A DNA stretch of 64,000 nucleotides from assembly GCF_002224675.1 (NCBI RefSeq), contig NZ_NMPZ01000001.1, positions 62,001 to 126,000 of the forward strand, in the 5' to 3' direction. The stretch comes from Segatella copri. Its GTDB lineage: Bacteria > Bacteroidota > Bacteroidia > Bacteroidales > Bacteroidaceae. Within the stretch, counting starts at the first letter, position 1; every line of letters starts with the position of its first letter. This document shows positions 18,168-27,706 of the stretch, piece after piece. A program made the translations under genes and the position numbers. Below the pieces are notes generated by a model. That model was given only the letters and a program-made list of their open reading frames with translations, searched no databases and had not been told where the DNA came from.

Positions 18168-19283
18168 ATGAGTAAGAAAATTTGTATTGTTGCTGGAGCG
18201 AGACCTAACTTCATCAAGGTGGCTCCTGTGATGAGAGCGATAGAGAATGCCCGGAATGCGGGCGGGGAGATGGAGTGCAAGCTGGTCTATACCGGTCGTG
18301 AAGACGATGAGACCCTTGAAGATTCTCTTTTCTCTGACTTGGGTATCCGCAAGCCGGATGTTTATCTGGGCGTGGAATGTGAGAATATGAATGAGCTGAC
18401 CGGTATGGTGATGGCACAGTTTGAGCGCTATCTCCAGCAGAATCCTACGGATGTGGTGATTGTGGTGGATGATCTGGCTTCTACCATGGCTGTGGCTATC
18501 GTCACCAAGAAGCAGGGCGTTCAGTTGGCTCACATCGCAGCAGGTACCCGTAGCTTCGATATCACGATGCCGAAGGAAATCAACCGTCTGGTGATTGATG
18601 GACTCTCTGATATTCTCTTCACCGCAGGTATCTCCAACAACAGTATCGCCAACAAGGAGGGTGCCGAACTCTCTAAGGTCTATATGGTGGGTAATGTACT
18701 CATTGATAACATCCGGTTCCTGCAGCAGCGTATGAAGCGCCCTCAGGTGATGGACGAACAGCATCTGGAGGATGGCAAGTATATGGTGCTTACCTTGAAC
18801 CGCAAGGCCATCGTCAACAATATCGATGAGATGAAGACCTTGATTTCGACGATCGACGGTGTGGCTCGACAGGCAGGCATCAAGGTTCTGGCTCCTTTGC
18901 GTGGCAAGGCATTGGGATTCGTGCTTGCCTTCAAGGCTTACCAGGATGTGGCTGACCATCAGTCAGGTATCATGGTTGTACAGCCTCAGGGTTATCTCGA
19001 TTTCTCTTATCTCTCAGCCCACGCCATGGGTGTAATCACCGATTCGGGTAATGTGGCAGAAGAGGCTACCTTCAATGGAGTACCATGCATCACCCTGAAC
19101 AGTTATACCGAGCATCAGGAAACCGTAACCGTAGGAACCAACGAGCTCGTTGCTGAAGATCCGGAGAAGCTTCAGCAGGCTATGGAGAAGATTGTGAAGG
19201 GTGAATGGAAGAAGGGTGGTATTCCTGATAGATGGGATGGACGGTCTGCAGAACGCATCGTTCAGATTATTTGTGGGGAATAA
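18168..19283 (+). CDS. WecB-like UDP-GlcNAc 2-epimerase fold protein with altered catalytic residues
   Basis: 371 residues from the ATG at 18168. The overall GT-B epimerase pattern is clear: start KICIVAGARPNFIKVAPVM, mid-protein PKEINRLVIDG and late TDSGNVAEEATFNGVP. Several positions that define active WecB/MnaA are changed. The usual EAGLRT with its catalytic Glu reads AAGTRS, the GHRRE motif with the catalytic His reads LNRKA, and HGDT reads VDDL. The protein is therefore probably not a normal UDP-GlcNAc/ManNAc epimerase. It is encoded directly behind the SPFH gene, not in a sugar cluster. Confidence 0.75.
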   Translation: MSKKICIVAGARPNFIKVAPVMRAIENARNAGGEMECKLVYTGREDDETLEDSLFSDLGIRKPDVYLGVECENMNELTGMVMAQFERYLQQNPTDVVIVVDDLASTMAVAIVTKKQGVQLAHIAAGTRSFDITMPKEINRLVIDGLSDILFTAGISNNSIANKEGAELSKVYMVGNVLIDNIRFLQQRMKRPQVMDEQHLEDGKYMVLTLNRKAIVNNIDEMKTLISTIDGVARQAGIKVLAPLRGKALGFVLAFKAYQDVADHQSGIMVVQPQGYLDFSYLSAHAMGVITDSGNVAEEATFNGVPCITLNSYTEHQETVTVGTNELVAEDPEKLQQAMEKIVKGEWKKGGIPDRWDGRSAERIVQIICGE

Positions 19284-19293
19284 GTAAATCCAG

Positions 19294-19484
19294 ACGCCCT
19301 GAAAGGGCAGAAGCTCCTAGCCCAGGGCAACACCCTGGGTAATCATGAGCGCAAGTTTGTCGCCCTGTAAGGGCAAAAGCTTTGTGTCTGAGAAGCTTTT
19401 GCCCTTACAGGGCGATTTTGCTATATACGTTGTAAACCCAGGGTGTTGCCCTGGGCTAGGAGCTTCTGGGCTTTCAGCCCGTGT
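19294..19484 (+). repeat. nested palindromic element, full copy 1
   Basis: About 190 bp that is almost one large inverted repeat. The outer arms run acgccctgaaagggcagaag..cccagggcaacaccctggg (left) and the reverse complement (right). The centre is a second hairpin with 23-base arms, tcgccctgtaagggcaaaag and partner. Each arm also contains small self-hairpins (gccctgaaagggc; cccagggcaacaccctggg). It sits between convergent genes. The same element recurs at 22676-22765 (half) and 25110-25298. Confidence 0.9.
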
Positions 19485-19495
19485 GGGGCTTTCGT

Positions 19496-20419
19496 TTATT
19501 TCACCGGATAATCATACTGTTTGTAATAGGTAGGAGTCTTTGGGGTGTTATACCAGTTTCCTTCTACGCTTACTCCGATGGAGAAGTTCTTGTTGGTGTA
19601 TCTGACTCCGGCACCTAACACATTGGCACCGGCAGCACCCATGCCATATCCTCCAGGCATCACGCCCATTCCCCAGATGCCGGGATACATACCATATCTG
19701 CCATATCCGTATGGACCATATCCGGCATAACGGTTGTAGATGGAATTGTAGTTATTGGCTACACTTACCTGTCCATATACGTATGCCTCCCAGTGCTCAT
19801 TAAACTGATAGCCCAGAATGCCATACACACCACCATCCCGGAAATTATCGCCTCCGTAATTGATGTTGTTGAGATAGGTACCTAAAGCCATCCACAGCTT
19901 GTTGTCCTTGGTGAGCGGCGTGAGATACGTGGCATTGATGGTCTGGGTAAAACCGCCCCAGTGTGGCGCATGCTTGCCGAAAGTGGCGAAGACGGAAAGA
20001 TCTACCGAGAGGTTCAGTCCCTTATGGAGTCCCCAGCCATATCGGTTCCAGCCATATTTGCCCCAGTCATTTCCCCAATAGTCATAGCTGTTTCCCAATC
20101 CTCCAGAATTGACCAGATTGGAGATCGGATTGTTATAATAATCACTATCCTGAGGATTCTTCAGATAACTGCCCATCTTGTAGAGTTCGTCACTGTTGGA
20201 ATCGATATGCCGGATAGGGGTGTAGGTATTCTTCACCGGTTTTCCGCCATATACCACGGTTTTCCCGTCCTGATATACCGTATCGCCTGGCAACAGCCAG
20301 TCTTCCCTCGGACTATCCTGACTGTGCAGAGGTCCGAAGCTCACGTGCTGTGCCTGGGCTTTCATTCCTGTCAGTGCGAAGCCCAGGAGAAGAAGATATA
20401 ATCTTTTTGTTGTCATCAT
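19496..20419 (-). CDS. exported Gly/Tyr-rich protein, probable outer-membrane beta-barrel
   Basis: About 307 residues. I place the start at the methionine pair just before TTKRLYLLLLGFALTGMKAQA, a clean signal peptide; eight further upstream codons are open. The body has many short alternating hydrophobic/aromatic strands (LNLSVDLSVFATFG, KLWMALGTYLNNINYG, HWEAYVYGQVSVANNY, NFSIGVSVEGNWY), as in small outer-membrane barrels, and a striking Gly/Tyr/Pro-rich loop (YAGYGPYGYGRYGMYPGIWG). No family recognised. Outer-membrane location is inferred. Confidence 0.65.
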   Translation of the reverse strand: MMTTKRLYLLLLGFALTGMKAQAQHVSFGPLHSQDSPREDWLLPGDTVYQDGKTVVYGGKPVKNTYTPIRHIDSNSDELYKMGSYLKNPQDSDYYNNPISNLVNSGGLGNSYDYWGNDWGKYGWNRYGWGLHKGLNLSVDLSVFATFGKHAPHWGGFTQTINATYLTPLTKDNKLWMALGTYLNNINYGGDNFRDGGVYGILGYQFNEHWEAYVYGQVSVANNYNSIYNRYAGYGPYGYGRYGMYPGIWGMGVMPGGYGMGAAGANVLGAGVRYTNKNFSIGVSVEGNWYNTPKTPTYYKQYDYPVK

Positions 20420-20511
20420 ATCAAATCGTTTATGTAGCCTCATTTTCGAAGCTTTTTATGTTATTCACCAATTTTTGAGCATCATTTTGCCCGTTTCTGT
20501 CATTTTGCACG

Positions 20512-20519
20512 CAAAGATA
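20512..20519 (-). promoter_or_regulatory. TAnnTTTG element for the barrel-like protein gene
   Basis: CAAAGATA on the plus strand reads TATCTTTG on the minus strand; about 90 bases upstream of the start. It lies back to back with the cyclophilin element at 20564-20571. Confidence 0.5.
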
Positions 20520-20563
20520 TAAAGAAAGTTTGAGAAAAGCATAACTTTTTAGAATAAAATCAT

Positions 20564-20571
20564 TATCTTTG
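20564..20571 (+). promoter_or_regulatory. TAnnTTTG element for the cyclophilin gene
   Basis: TATCTTTG, 39 bases before the ATG. No convincing TTTG box at the usual distance. Confidence 0.5.
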
Positions 20572-20610
20572 CAATCAATAACATAAAAAACAGATTTAAG
20601 TATTAAGAAA

Positions 20611-21378
20611 ATGAAAAAGATAATAACGATATCTGCCCTTTTGCTGGCTGCTTTTGCTCCTCAGGCAATGGCGCAGGAACAGACTCAGCCTACTCAGCAG
20701 ACTGCCCGTCCGGCATTCGACAATGAGTTGCTCCCTTGGGAGACACCTCGTGATACCACCTGCCACGAGGTACTGCTGGAAACCACGATGGGCAATATCC
20801 GTGTGGCTCTTTATAACGATACACCGCATCACCGCGACAACTTCCTCAAGCTCGTGAACAGCGGATATTACAACGGCTGTATCTTTCAGCGTGTCATCAA
20901 GAACTTCATGATCCAGGGTGGTGATTACTCTTGTCGCAAGGTTACTCCCGGAAAGGTGGAGAAGTTTGATGTCAACTATACGGTACCAGCCGAAATCATC
21001 TATCCTAAATATTACCACAAGCGCGGTCAGCTCTGTGCAGCCCGTGAGGGGGATGATGAGAATCCAACCAAGGCATCAGCCTCTACCGATTTCTATATCA
21101 CCTGGGGCAGAAACTTCTCACCCCGACAGATGGAATACTATGTAGAGAAGGAGAAGAGAGAGGGTGCGAAATCCTACGCTCTGCCATCCGAGCAGTTGCA
21201 GCAGGGTTACATCAAGCATGGTGGCGTGCCTCATCTGGACAATGGATATACCGTGTTCGGCGAGGTGCTGGAAGGTATGGATGTGGTAGATAAGATCCAG
21301 AATGTGGCTACCAACAAGGACAACAATGACCGCCCGCTGGAAGACATCGTCATCACCAGAGCCACTCAGGTGAAATAG
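20611..21378 (+). CDS. exported cyclophilin-type peptidyl-prolyl isomerase
   Basis: 255 residues with a signal peptide (MKKIITISALLLAAFAPQAMA). The cyclophilin domain shows TTMGNIRVALYNDTPHHRDNFLKLVNSGYYNG and FQRVIKNFMIQGGD, with the conserved Phe/Arg of the active site, and the late motif GYTVFGEVLEGMDVVDKI. An insertion of about 50 residues around AEIIYPKYYHKRGQLCAA...YYVEKEKREGAKSYALP is longer than in minimal bacterial PpiA. It would assist folding of periplasmic proteins. Confidence 0.92.
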   Translation: MKKIITISALLLAAFAPQAMAQEQTQPTQQTARPAFDNELLPWETPRDTTCHEVLLETTMGNIRVALYNDTPHHRDNFLKLVNSGYYNGCIFQRVIKNFMIQGGDYSCRKVTPGKVEKFDVNYTVPAEIIYPKYYHKRGQLCAAREGDDENPTKASASTDFYITWGRNFSPRQMEYYVEKEKREGAKSYALPSEQLQQGYIKHGGVPHLDNGYTVFGEVLEGMDVVDKIQNVATNKDNNDRPLEDIVITRATQVK

Positions 21379-21433
21379 ACCAGCAAGGGGAAAATACCTA
21401 AAATGAAAACAATAACATTATAATACGGGAAAA

Positions 21434-22642
21434 ATGAAATCTTTAAAGGAGTTATACCGAATTGGCAAGGGACCATCGAGCAGTCATACGATGGGACCTC
21501 AGCGCGCAGCTAAGCTCTTCCTGGAGCGTTGTGCTAATGCTTCGTCCTACGAAGTTACATTGTATGGTGCCCTGGCTGCTACCGGCAAGGGGCATATGAC
21601 CGATGTGGCTATCGAGGAAGTGCTCAAGAAGCATATTGTTCATATCATCTGGAAGCCTCAGGTCTTCCTGCCTTTCCATCCTAACGGAATGAAGTTTGTG
21701 GGCAAGGACCTGAATGGCGACGTGATTGATGAGTGGATTGTTTATAGTATCGGTGGCGGTGCCATCTCGGATGGTTCTGATGGACAGTCGGAGTTGGGCG
21801 CTGAAGATGTCTATGACCTGAAGACGATGGCAGAAATCCAGAAATGGTGCTACGACAACGGCCGCTCTTTCTGGGAATACGTGGAGAAATGCGAGGATAA
21901 GGATATCTGGGATTATCTCCGTAAGGTCTGGGATACCATGAAGCAGTCTATCCACAATGGTCTCAGTCATGAGGGGGTCTTGCCTGGACCGCTGAAACTC
22001 CAGCGCAAGGCTGCTGTCTATCATATCAAGGCAAAGGGCTATCGTGCTTCCTTGCAGAGCCGCGGACTGATTTATTCCTATGCACTGGCGGTGAGTGAGG
22101 AGAATGCATCGGGCGGTACCATCGTTACGGCTCCTACCTGTGGTGCCTGTGGCGTACTTCCTGCCGTACTCTACCATATGCATACTGCTCATGAAATGAG
22201 CGAGGAGCGCATCCTCCGTGCTTTGGCTACTGCCGGACTGGTGGGTAACATCGTCAAGCACAATGCTTCTATCAGTGGTGCTGATGTGGGTTGCCAGGGT
22301 GAGGTAGGTGTAGCCTGTGCGATGGCTTCAGCTGCGGCATGCCAGCTCTTCGGTGGCAGTCCTGCCCAGGTAGAGTATGCTGCCGAAATGGGATTGGAGC
22401 ATCATCTAGGTATGACCTGCGACCCGGTTTGCGGATTGGTACAGATTCCTTGCATCGAGCGCAATGCCTTTGCGGCTGCCCGTGCCCTGGATGCTGATCT
22501 CTACGCTTCCTTCTCGGATGGTCATCACAGCGTATCATTCGATAGAGTAGTAGAGGTGATGCGACAGACCGGTCACGATCTCCCTTCGCTCTATAAGGAA
22601 ACCAGCGAGGGCGGTTTGGCAAAAGGCTTTAAAGGAGAATAA
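21434..22642 (+). CDS. sdaA: L-serine ammonia-lyase, iron-sulfur dependent, single chain
   Basis: 402 residues carrying both the beta part (GKGPSSSHTMGPQRAA at the N-terminus) and the alpha part with the cluster cysteines (TAPTCGACGVLPAVLYH near residue 235; CDPVCGLVQIPCIERN near 333). It deaminates L-serine to pyruvate and ammonia. The N-terminal serine-binding SSSHT motif is intact. Own transcription unit; a half copy of the palindromic repeat follows. Confidence 0.94.
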   Translation: MKSLKELYRIGKGPSSSHTMGPQRAAKLFLERCANASSYEVTLYGALAATGKGHMTDVAIEEVLKKHIVHIIWKPQVFLPFHPNGMKFVGKDLNGDVIDEWIVYSIGGGAISDGSDGQSELGAEDVYDLKTMAEIQKWCYDNGRSFWEYVEKCEDKDIWDYLRKVWDTMKQSIHNGLSHEGVLPGPLKLQRKAAVYHIKAKGYRASLQSRGLIYSYALAVSEENASGGTIVTAPTCGACGVLPAVLYHMHTAHEMSEERILRALATAGLVGNIVKHNASISGADVGCQGEVGVACAMASAAACQLFGGSPAQVEYAAEMGLEHHLGMTCDPVCGLVQIPCIERNAFAAARALDADLYASFSDGHHSVSFDRVVEVMRQTGHDLPSLYKETSEGGLAKGFKGE

Positions 22643-22675
22643 TCGCCCTGAAGTCGAATACTCTGATTTCCCGGC

Positions 22676-22765
22676 ACGCCCTGAAAGGGCAGAAGCTCCT
22701 AGCCCAGGGTAACACCCTGGGTAAAAATAGCAGTTAGCAATGCGCCCTGAAAGGGCAAAAGCTTT
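22676..22765 (+). repeat. nested palindromic element, half copy
   Basis: Same left arm as the elements at 19294 and 25110 (acgccctgaaagggcagaag, then cccagggtaacaccctggg), continuing into the left arm of the central hairpin (gcgccctgaaagggcaaaag) and stopping at cttttt; the right half is absent. Located between two genes reading in the same direction. Confidence 0.85.
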
Positions 22766-22776
22766 TTATTAATTAG

Positions 22777-24330
22777 ATGATTTATAACAGATTAAAACGA
22801 TTTAGTTTAAGTACTTTAGTAATAGCAGCCTGTCTTCTTCTGTCTTCCTGCGGCTCGGATTCTTCCGATGCGAAGAAGCAGTTGAAGGCGAAGGCTGATT
22901 TGCAGGGCGCCGTTATCGGCGTACAGTTAGGTACCACCAGCGACGGCCTTGCCACAGAGTTGGAAAAGAAAGGAGATGGCACCAAGGTAGAACGATACAA
23001 CAAGGGAGCCGATGCCATTCAGGCGCTCCTCCAGGGTAAGATCGACTGTATGGTGACCGATGAGGCACCAGCCAAGGCATTCCAGCGGGTGAATCCTTCT
23101 CTCCGCATTCTGCCGGAAACCTTCGATGCCTCCTCTTTCGCCATCTGTGTGGCGAAGGATCATGCCGAATTGCGGCAGTCCATCAATCATGCCATCCGTA
23201 TCCTGAAGGAGAATGGCGTCATCGATTCCATCGTCAACCGTCATCTGGAACGGGGTATTGCCGTGGCTTATACGCCTAAGACTTCGGATGTGAAGAAGGT
23301 AGGACCGGAAGCACTGCAGAAGCTCGGATTGAAGAAGAGTCTCCGCTTTGCCACCAATGCCACCTTCGAACCATTCGAGTACTACCAGGATGGTAAGATT
23401 GTGGGTATCGATGTAGATGTGGCGAATGCCATCGGCGATGTGCTGGGCGTGGATGTCGAGATTCTCGATATGGAGTTTGATGCCATCATCACTTCCGTAC
23501 AGGCTGGTAAGGCTGATGCCGGTATCGCCGGTATCACCGTCACCCCGGAGCGGGAGAAGAACATCGGATTCACCGATTCCTACGCCGATGTGCGACAGGT
23601 CATCATGGTAAATTCAGAAAATGCAGAAGTAGCTGGTGCACAGCATGGATTTCTGGATAAGCTCAAGTCTTGCTTCATCGATGACAACCGCTATGAATAT
23701 CTCCTGCAGGGATTGGGCAATACGCTCATCATCACCTTCTTCGCCATCATCCTTTCCGTGATTCTCGGTACGCTGATAGCCATTGTCCGTGCCCGTCACG
23801 AACGCCGTGGCGGTTGGCGCATTCCGAATATGCTCTGCCAGTTGTATCTCACCATCATGCGTGGTACACCTACCATGGTGCAGTTGCTCATCATCTATTA
23901 TGTGGTCTTCGCCTCAGCCGATGTTAACAAGATTCTGGTAGCTGTCATAGCCTTCGGTTTGAACTCTGCGGCATATATTGCCGAGGTCATCCGTTCGGGT
24001 ATCATGTCGGTAGATGAGGGACAGATGGAAGCGGGTAGAAGTCTCGGTCTTTCTTATGGCAAGACCATGCGACTCATCATCCTGCCACAAGCCTTCAAGA
24101 ATGTGCTGCCGGCGATGGGTAATGAGCTCATCACCCTGCTCAAGGAGACTTCCATCAGCGGTTACATCGGTCTCGTGGATCTTACCAAGGGTTCCGATAT
24201 CATCCGCAGCATCACCTACGAGGCAATGATGCCGTTGGGTGTGGTTGCCTGTCTGTATCTCATCATCGTCCTCGGACTGAATGCCGGAGTGAGAAAGTTG
24301 GAAAAGCGTTTGAGAAAGAGCGAAAGATAA
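22777..24330 (+). CDS. amino-acid ABC transporter, substrate-binding lipoprotein fused to permease, domains permuted
   Basis: 517 residues. A lipobox (LLLSSC) is near residue 24. Residues 40-160 match lobe 2 of the family 3 solute-binding fold ([33 protein letters not shown], ending [22 protein letters not shown]). Residues 185-280 match lobe 1 ([54 protein letters not shown]). The usual order is lobe 1 then lobe 2, so this is a circular permutation. The rest is a HisM/GlnP-type permease ([34 protein letters not shown] loop). Probably imports polar amino acids with the ATPase 4 bases downstream. Confidence 0.85.
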   Translation: MIYNRLKRFSLSTLVIAACLLLSSCGSDSSDAKKQLKAKADLQGAVIGVQLGTTSDGLATELEKKGDGTKVERYNKGADAIQALLQGKIDCMVTDEAPAKAFQRVNPSLRILPETFDASSFAICVAKDHAELRQSINHAIRILKENGVIDSIVNRHLERGIAVAYTPKTSDVKKVGPEALQKLGLKKSLRFATNATFEPFEYYQDGKIVGIDVDVANAIGDVLGVDVEILDMEFDAIITSVQAGKADAGIAGITVTPEREKNIGFTDSYADVRQVIMVNSENAEVAGAQHGFLDKLKSCFIDDNRYEYLLQGLGNTLIITFFAIILSVILGTLIAIVRARHERRGGWRIPNMLCQLYLTIMRGTPTMVQLLIIYYVVFASADVNKILVAVIAFGLNSAAYIAEVIRSGIMSVDEGQMEAGRSLGLSYGKTMRLIILPQAFKNVLPAMGNELITLLKETSISGYIGLVDLTKGSDIIRSITYEAMMPLGVVACLYLIIVLGLNAGVRKLEKRLRKSER

Positions 24331-24334
24331 TAGA

Positions 24335-25075
24335 ATGGATAAAATGAACGAGATAATCAAGATAGAAGGACTTCGCAAGCGCTTCGGCGACAACGAAGTC
24401 CTGAAAGGCATTACCACTTCCGTCAAGCAGGGCGAAGTGGTTGCCATTATTGGCCCGTCGGGCTGTGGCAAGAGTACCTTCCTGCGTTCCATCAATCTCT
24501 TGGAGGAACCTACGGAGGGAAAGATTCTGATCGATGGCATAGACCTTACCTCCTGGGATGTAGATATCAACAAGATGCGTCAGCGGGTGGGTATGGTGTT
24601 CCAGCAGTTTAATCTCTTCCCGAACATGACCATCCGCCGCAATATCATGCTGGCACCGGTAGAGTTGGGGAAGATGACCCGTGAAGAGGCGGATGAGAAG
24701 GCTACAGAGCTTCTCTCCCGCATCGGATTGCTGGACAAGGCAGACAGTTACCCGGATAGTCTTTCGGGCGGACAGAAGCAGCGTGTAGCCATCGTCCGTG
24801 CCCTGGCAATGAATCCGGAGGTTCTTCTTTTCGATGAACCTACTTCTGCGCTCGATCCGGAGATGGTAGGAGAGGTGTTGCAGTTGATGAAGGATGTGGC
24901 AGCTGAAGGCATGACGATGGTGGTAGTAACCCACGAAATGGGCTTTGCCCGTGAAGTTGCCAATCGTGTGCTCTTCTTCAGTGATGGCTATATCACGGAG
25001 GATGGTACCCCTGAAGAAGTCTTCAATCATCCGAAGTCTCCAAGACTCCAGGAGTTCCTGGGAAAAGTCCTGTAG
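24335..25075 (+). CDS. polar amino-acid ABC transporter ATP-binding protein
   Basis: 246 residues, the normal GlnQ/HisP size. Walker [10 protein letters not shown] near residue 37, Q-loop [12 protein letters not shown], signature [15 protein letters not shown], Walker [13 protein letters not shown] and the switch His in [10 protein letters not shown] are all intact. It energises the permease fusion encoded just upstream. It ends in convergence with sulP across a full palindromic repeat. Confidence 0.93.
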   Translation: MDKMNEIIKIEGLRKRFGDNEVLKGITTSVKQGEVVAIIGPSGCGKSTFLRSINLLEEPTEGKILIDGIDLTSWDVDINKMRQRVGMVFQQFNLFPNMTIRRNIMLAPVELGKMTREEADEKATELLSRIGLLDKADSYPDSLSGGQKQRVAIVRALAMNPEVLLFDEPTSALDPEMVGEVLQLMKDVAAEGMTMVVVTHEMGFAREVANRVLFFSDGYITEDGTPEEVFNHPKSPRLQEFLGKVL

Positions 25076-25109
25076 GAGTTATCCTCCTAGTTTCGCAAGT
25101 AAGCCCCAC

Positions 25110-25298
25110 ACGCCCTGCAAGGGCAGAAGCTCCTAGCCCAGGGCACCGCCCTGGGTAATGTTGGCAAAAAGTAAAGTCGCCCTGAAAGGGCAAAAGCTTT
25201 GAAATTGAAAGCTTTGCCCTTTCAGGGCGACTTTTTTGTATCTGTTCTAAAACCCAGGGCGATGCCCTGGGCTAAGAGCTTTTGGGCTTTCAGCCCGT
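25110..25298 (+). repeat. nested palindromic element, full copy 2
   Basis: About 189 bp with the same nested design as 19294-19484: outer arms cgccctgcaagggcagaagc ... and complement, central hairpin gtcgccctgaaagggcaaaa with its partner. It again lies between two convergent genes, where it would terminate both transcripts. Confidence 0.9.
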
Positions 25299-25315
25299 TT
25301 CAACCGTACAGTTCG

Positions 25316-27004
25316 TTATTTTTTAGCCTCAATGATCTCTTCAGCACGCTTCAGCGCCTTGCTGATATGATCAGTGATGTTCTCCTTGCCGAGCATATTG
25401 TAGAAGCCCGCCTTCTCCAACTGGGCATTTACCTTTTCGCAGACACCGGAGAGAACCACCTGGATATCCTCCTTCTGACTCATCTCGCAGAGGTTGGTGA
25501 GGTTGTGGATACCGGTAGAATCCACGAATGGAACCTTACGCATGCGGATGACGCGAACCAAAGGACGGTCGCCGAAGGCTGCCATCACTTCCTCAAATTT
25601 ATTACCTGCTCCGAAGAAGAAAGGACCGTTGATCTCATATACCTCCACGCCCTTAGGAATCGTATAGTGCTCCAGGTTGGTAGAGAGGAAATCATATTCC
25701 TTGTTCAAATCAATCTCATCCTCAGTAACTGCCGTCACATCAGTGGTCTCGCTCATTCGCTTCATGAAGAGCAGACAGGCGATGATCAGACCCACCTCGA
25801 TGGCAACGGTCAGGTCGAAGATGATGGTCAGGAAGAAGGTAATCAGGAGCACGGTAACGTCGCTCTTAGGATTCTTCATCAATGCCAGGAAACTTCTCCA
25901 ACCGCTCATACCATAGGAAACCACAACCAATACACCTGCCAGACAAGCCATAGGAATATACTTGGCGAGCGGCATCAGGAAGAGGAAGATGAGCAACAGT
26001 ACCACTGCATGGATGATACCTGCGACAGGAGTCTTACCGCCGTTGTTGATGTTGGTCATTGTGCGGGCGATGGCACCTGTAGCAGGAATTCCGCCGAAGA
26101 GTGGGGAAGCGATGTTCGCCAGACCCTGGGCAATCAACTCAGTATTAGAGTCGTGGTGGTCGCTGATGACACCGTCGGCAACGGTAGCAGAGAGCAGACT
26201 CTCGATGGCACCGAGGATGGCGATGGTGATGGCAGGAGATACCAGACTCTTGATGGTCTCCCAGTTCATCTCAGGAACCTGGGCAGCAGGCAACTCGTTG
26301 CTGATAGAGAAACGGTCGCCGATGGTCTCGATGCTCTCTACGCCGGCAAACTGCTTGAGCAGCAGCGCCACAACGGTCATCAGAATGATGGCGATGAGCG
26401 ATCCCGGAATCTTCTTGCTGAACTTAGGAGTGATGGCGATGACCACCACGCTAACCACACCGATGAGGGCACACCAAGGGTCGATGGTGTCGAAACTCTG
26501 GAAATAGACACCCCATTTCTCCAGGAAGTCAGAAGGATTGGAAGCCAATGTCAAACCGAAGAGATCCTTGATCTGTGTGGTGAAGATGGTTACGGCGATA
26601 CCGCTGGTGAAACCTACCACGATAGGATAAGGGATGTACTTGATGATCGTACCGAGTCGGAGCAGTCCGAAGAGCACCAGGAAGAGACCTGCCATCAGCG
26701 TTGCGATGGTCAATCCCTCGAATCCATACTTCTGGATGATGCCGTAGATGATGACGATGAATGCTCCTGTAGGTCCGCCGATCTGCACTTTGCTTCCGCC
26801 GAAGATGGAGATGATGAGACCCGCTACGATGGCTGTGATGATACCCTTCTCGGGTGTCACGCCAGAAGCGATACCGAATGCGATGGCCAGAGGCAGGGCT
26901 ACGATACCAACGATGATACCTGCCATGAGGTCAGACATGAATGTTTTCTTGTTGTAACTCTTCAAGCAAGAAAACAAACTCGACTTAATTGCTATTGCCT
27001 TCAT
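25316..27004 (-). CDS. SulP-family anion transporter with C-terminal STAS domain
   Basis: 562 residues. An N-terminal membrane domain with ten or more helices begins MSDLMAGIIVGIVALPLAIAFGIASGVTPEKGI, the SLC26/SulP signature, including GGSKVQIGGPTGAF. The C-terminal STAS domain (about residues 450-550) has GPFFFGAGNKFEE and the VDSTGIHNL loop. Bacterial members carry sulfate, bicarbonate or dicarboxylates; the substrate is not evident here. Own promoter. Confidence 0.92.
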   Translation of the reverse strand: MKAIAIKSSLFSCLKSYNKKTFMSDLMAGIIVGIVALPLAIAFGIASGVTPEKGIITAIVAGLIISIFGGSKVQIGGPTGAFIVIIYGIIQKYGFEGLTIATLMAGLFLVLFGLLRLGTIIKYIPYPIVVGFTSGIAVTIFTTQIKDLFGLTLASNPSDFLEKWGVYFQSFDTIDPWCALIGVVSVVVIAITPKFSKKIPGSLIAIILMTVVALLLKQFAGVESIETIGDRFSISNELPAAQVPEMNWETIKSLVSPAITIAILGAIESLLSATVADGVISDHHDSNTELIAQGLANIASPLFGGIPATGAIARTMTNINNGGKTPVAGIIHAVVLLLIFLFLMPLAKYIPMACLAGVLVVVSYGMSGWRSFLALMKNPKSDVTVLLITFFLTIIFDLTVAIEVGLIIACLLFMKRMSETTDVTAVTEDEIDLNKEYDFLSTNLEHYTIPKGVEVYEINGPFFFGAGNKFEEVMAAFGDRPLVRVIRMRKVPFVDSTGIHNLTNLCEMSQKEDIQVVLSGVCEKVNAQLEKAGFYNMLGKENITDHISKALKRAEEIIEAKK

Positions 27005-27064
27005 TTAAAAAGTTTTGTTATATGAATTAATGTGATTTTTGCTTCGTTATCCGAAAATCGACTG

Positions 27065-27095
27065 CAAAGGTACAACTATTATTTCATATAACAAA
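27065..27095 (-). promoter_or_regulatory. promoter of the sulP gene
   Basis: Minus-strand TTTG (27092-27095), 19 bases, TACCTTTG (27065-27072); leader about 55 nt. Confidence 0.7.
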
Positions 27096-27116
27096 ATCTT
27101 TTTTAATGTTTTTTAA

Positions 27117-27659
27117 TTACTGCAGCTGAGTCATGTGATAGCCCAGTCTCTTCAGTTCCATGGCAGCACCCATCAGATACATTTGATGTAAAGCTGCAAT
27201 GAAACCACGGAAAGCAGCCTCAGTACCAGGCTCATATCCCTGATGGATGAGCAGGGTATAGGTGCGTGCGGCACACTCTGCTACGATGGTAGAAGTAGCC
27301 TTGTGCTCGTTCTCGTCGAGCAGCAGAACCTGGTCGAGAATATAGTCGTCCATGTGGTCGAAATCAATGCGGTCTCTGAGGTATTCATAAAGATTATCTA
27401 CCTTGCCATACAGCTCCCAGTCCTCGTCCCAGTATTTGGCGATGGCCATGCCTACAAACATAATCCATCCCAGAGCCACGGTAGGGTATTTGCTGAACTC
27501 GCGCATGGCATCAGGCAGATAGCTTTCGCCTATCTTAGCCCACTGCTCCTCGATGTCTGGAGCATCCGGAAGCTGCTCGTCAACACGTTGTCTGCCAGTA
27601 AGGTACATACTCAGATCCTGCTTGAAGATCTCTTCTATTCTTTTGCTTTTATTTTCCAT
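27117..27659 (-). CDS. conserved hypothetical cytosolic protein
   Basis: 180 residues, mostly helical and acidic, no signal peptide or long membrane helix (one mildly hydrophobic stretch VALGWIMFVGMAIAKYW near residue 63). I do not recognise a family and see no catalytic motif. It stands alone with its own TAnnTTTG element at 27699-27706. Its coding composition is like the neighbouring core genes. Confidence 0.65.
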   Translation of the reverse strand: MENKSKRIEEIFKQDLSMYLTGRQRVDEQLPDAPDIEEQWAKIGESYLPDAMREFSKYPTVALGWIMFVGMAIAKYWDEDWELYGKVDNLYEYLRDRIDFDHMDDYILDQVLLLDENEHKATSTIVAECAARTYTLLIHQGYEPGTEAAFRGFIAALHQMYLMGAAMELKRLGYHMTQLQ

Positions 27660-27698
27660 ATTCTTTAATGTTTTTTCTCTCTAACTGTAATTGTGGTA

Positions 27699-27706
27699 CA
27701 AAGGTA
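27699..27706 (-). promoter_or_regulatory. TAnnTTTG element for the 180-aa protein gene
   Basis: TACCTTTG on the minus strand, 40 bases ahead of the start codon. Confidence 0.5.

Noticed and set aside
25199..27025. Very long plus-strand open frame (608 codons)
   Set aside because: It is antisense to sulP. Its translation is rich in Asp, His and Gln with no recognisable domain, whereas the minus strand gives a full SulP-STAS protein.
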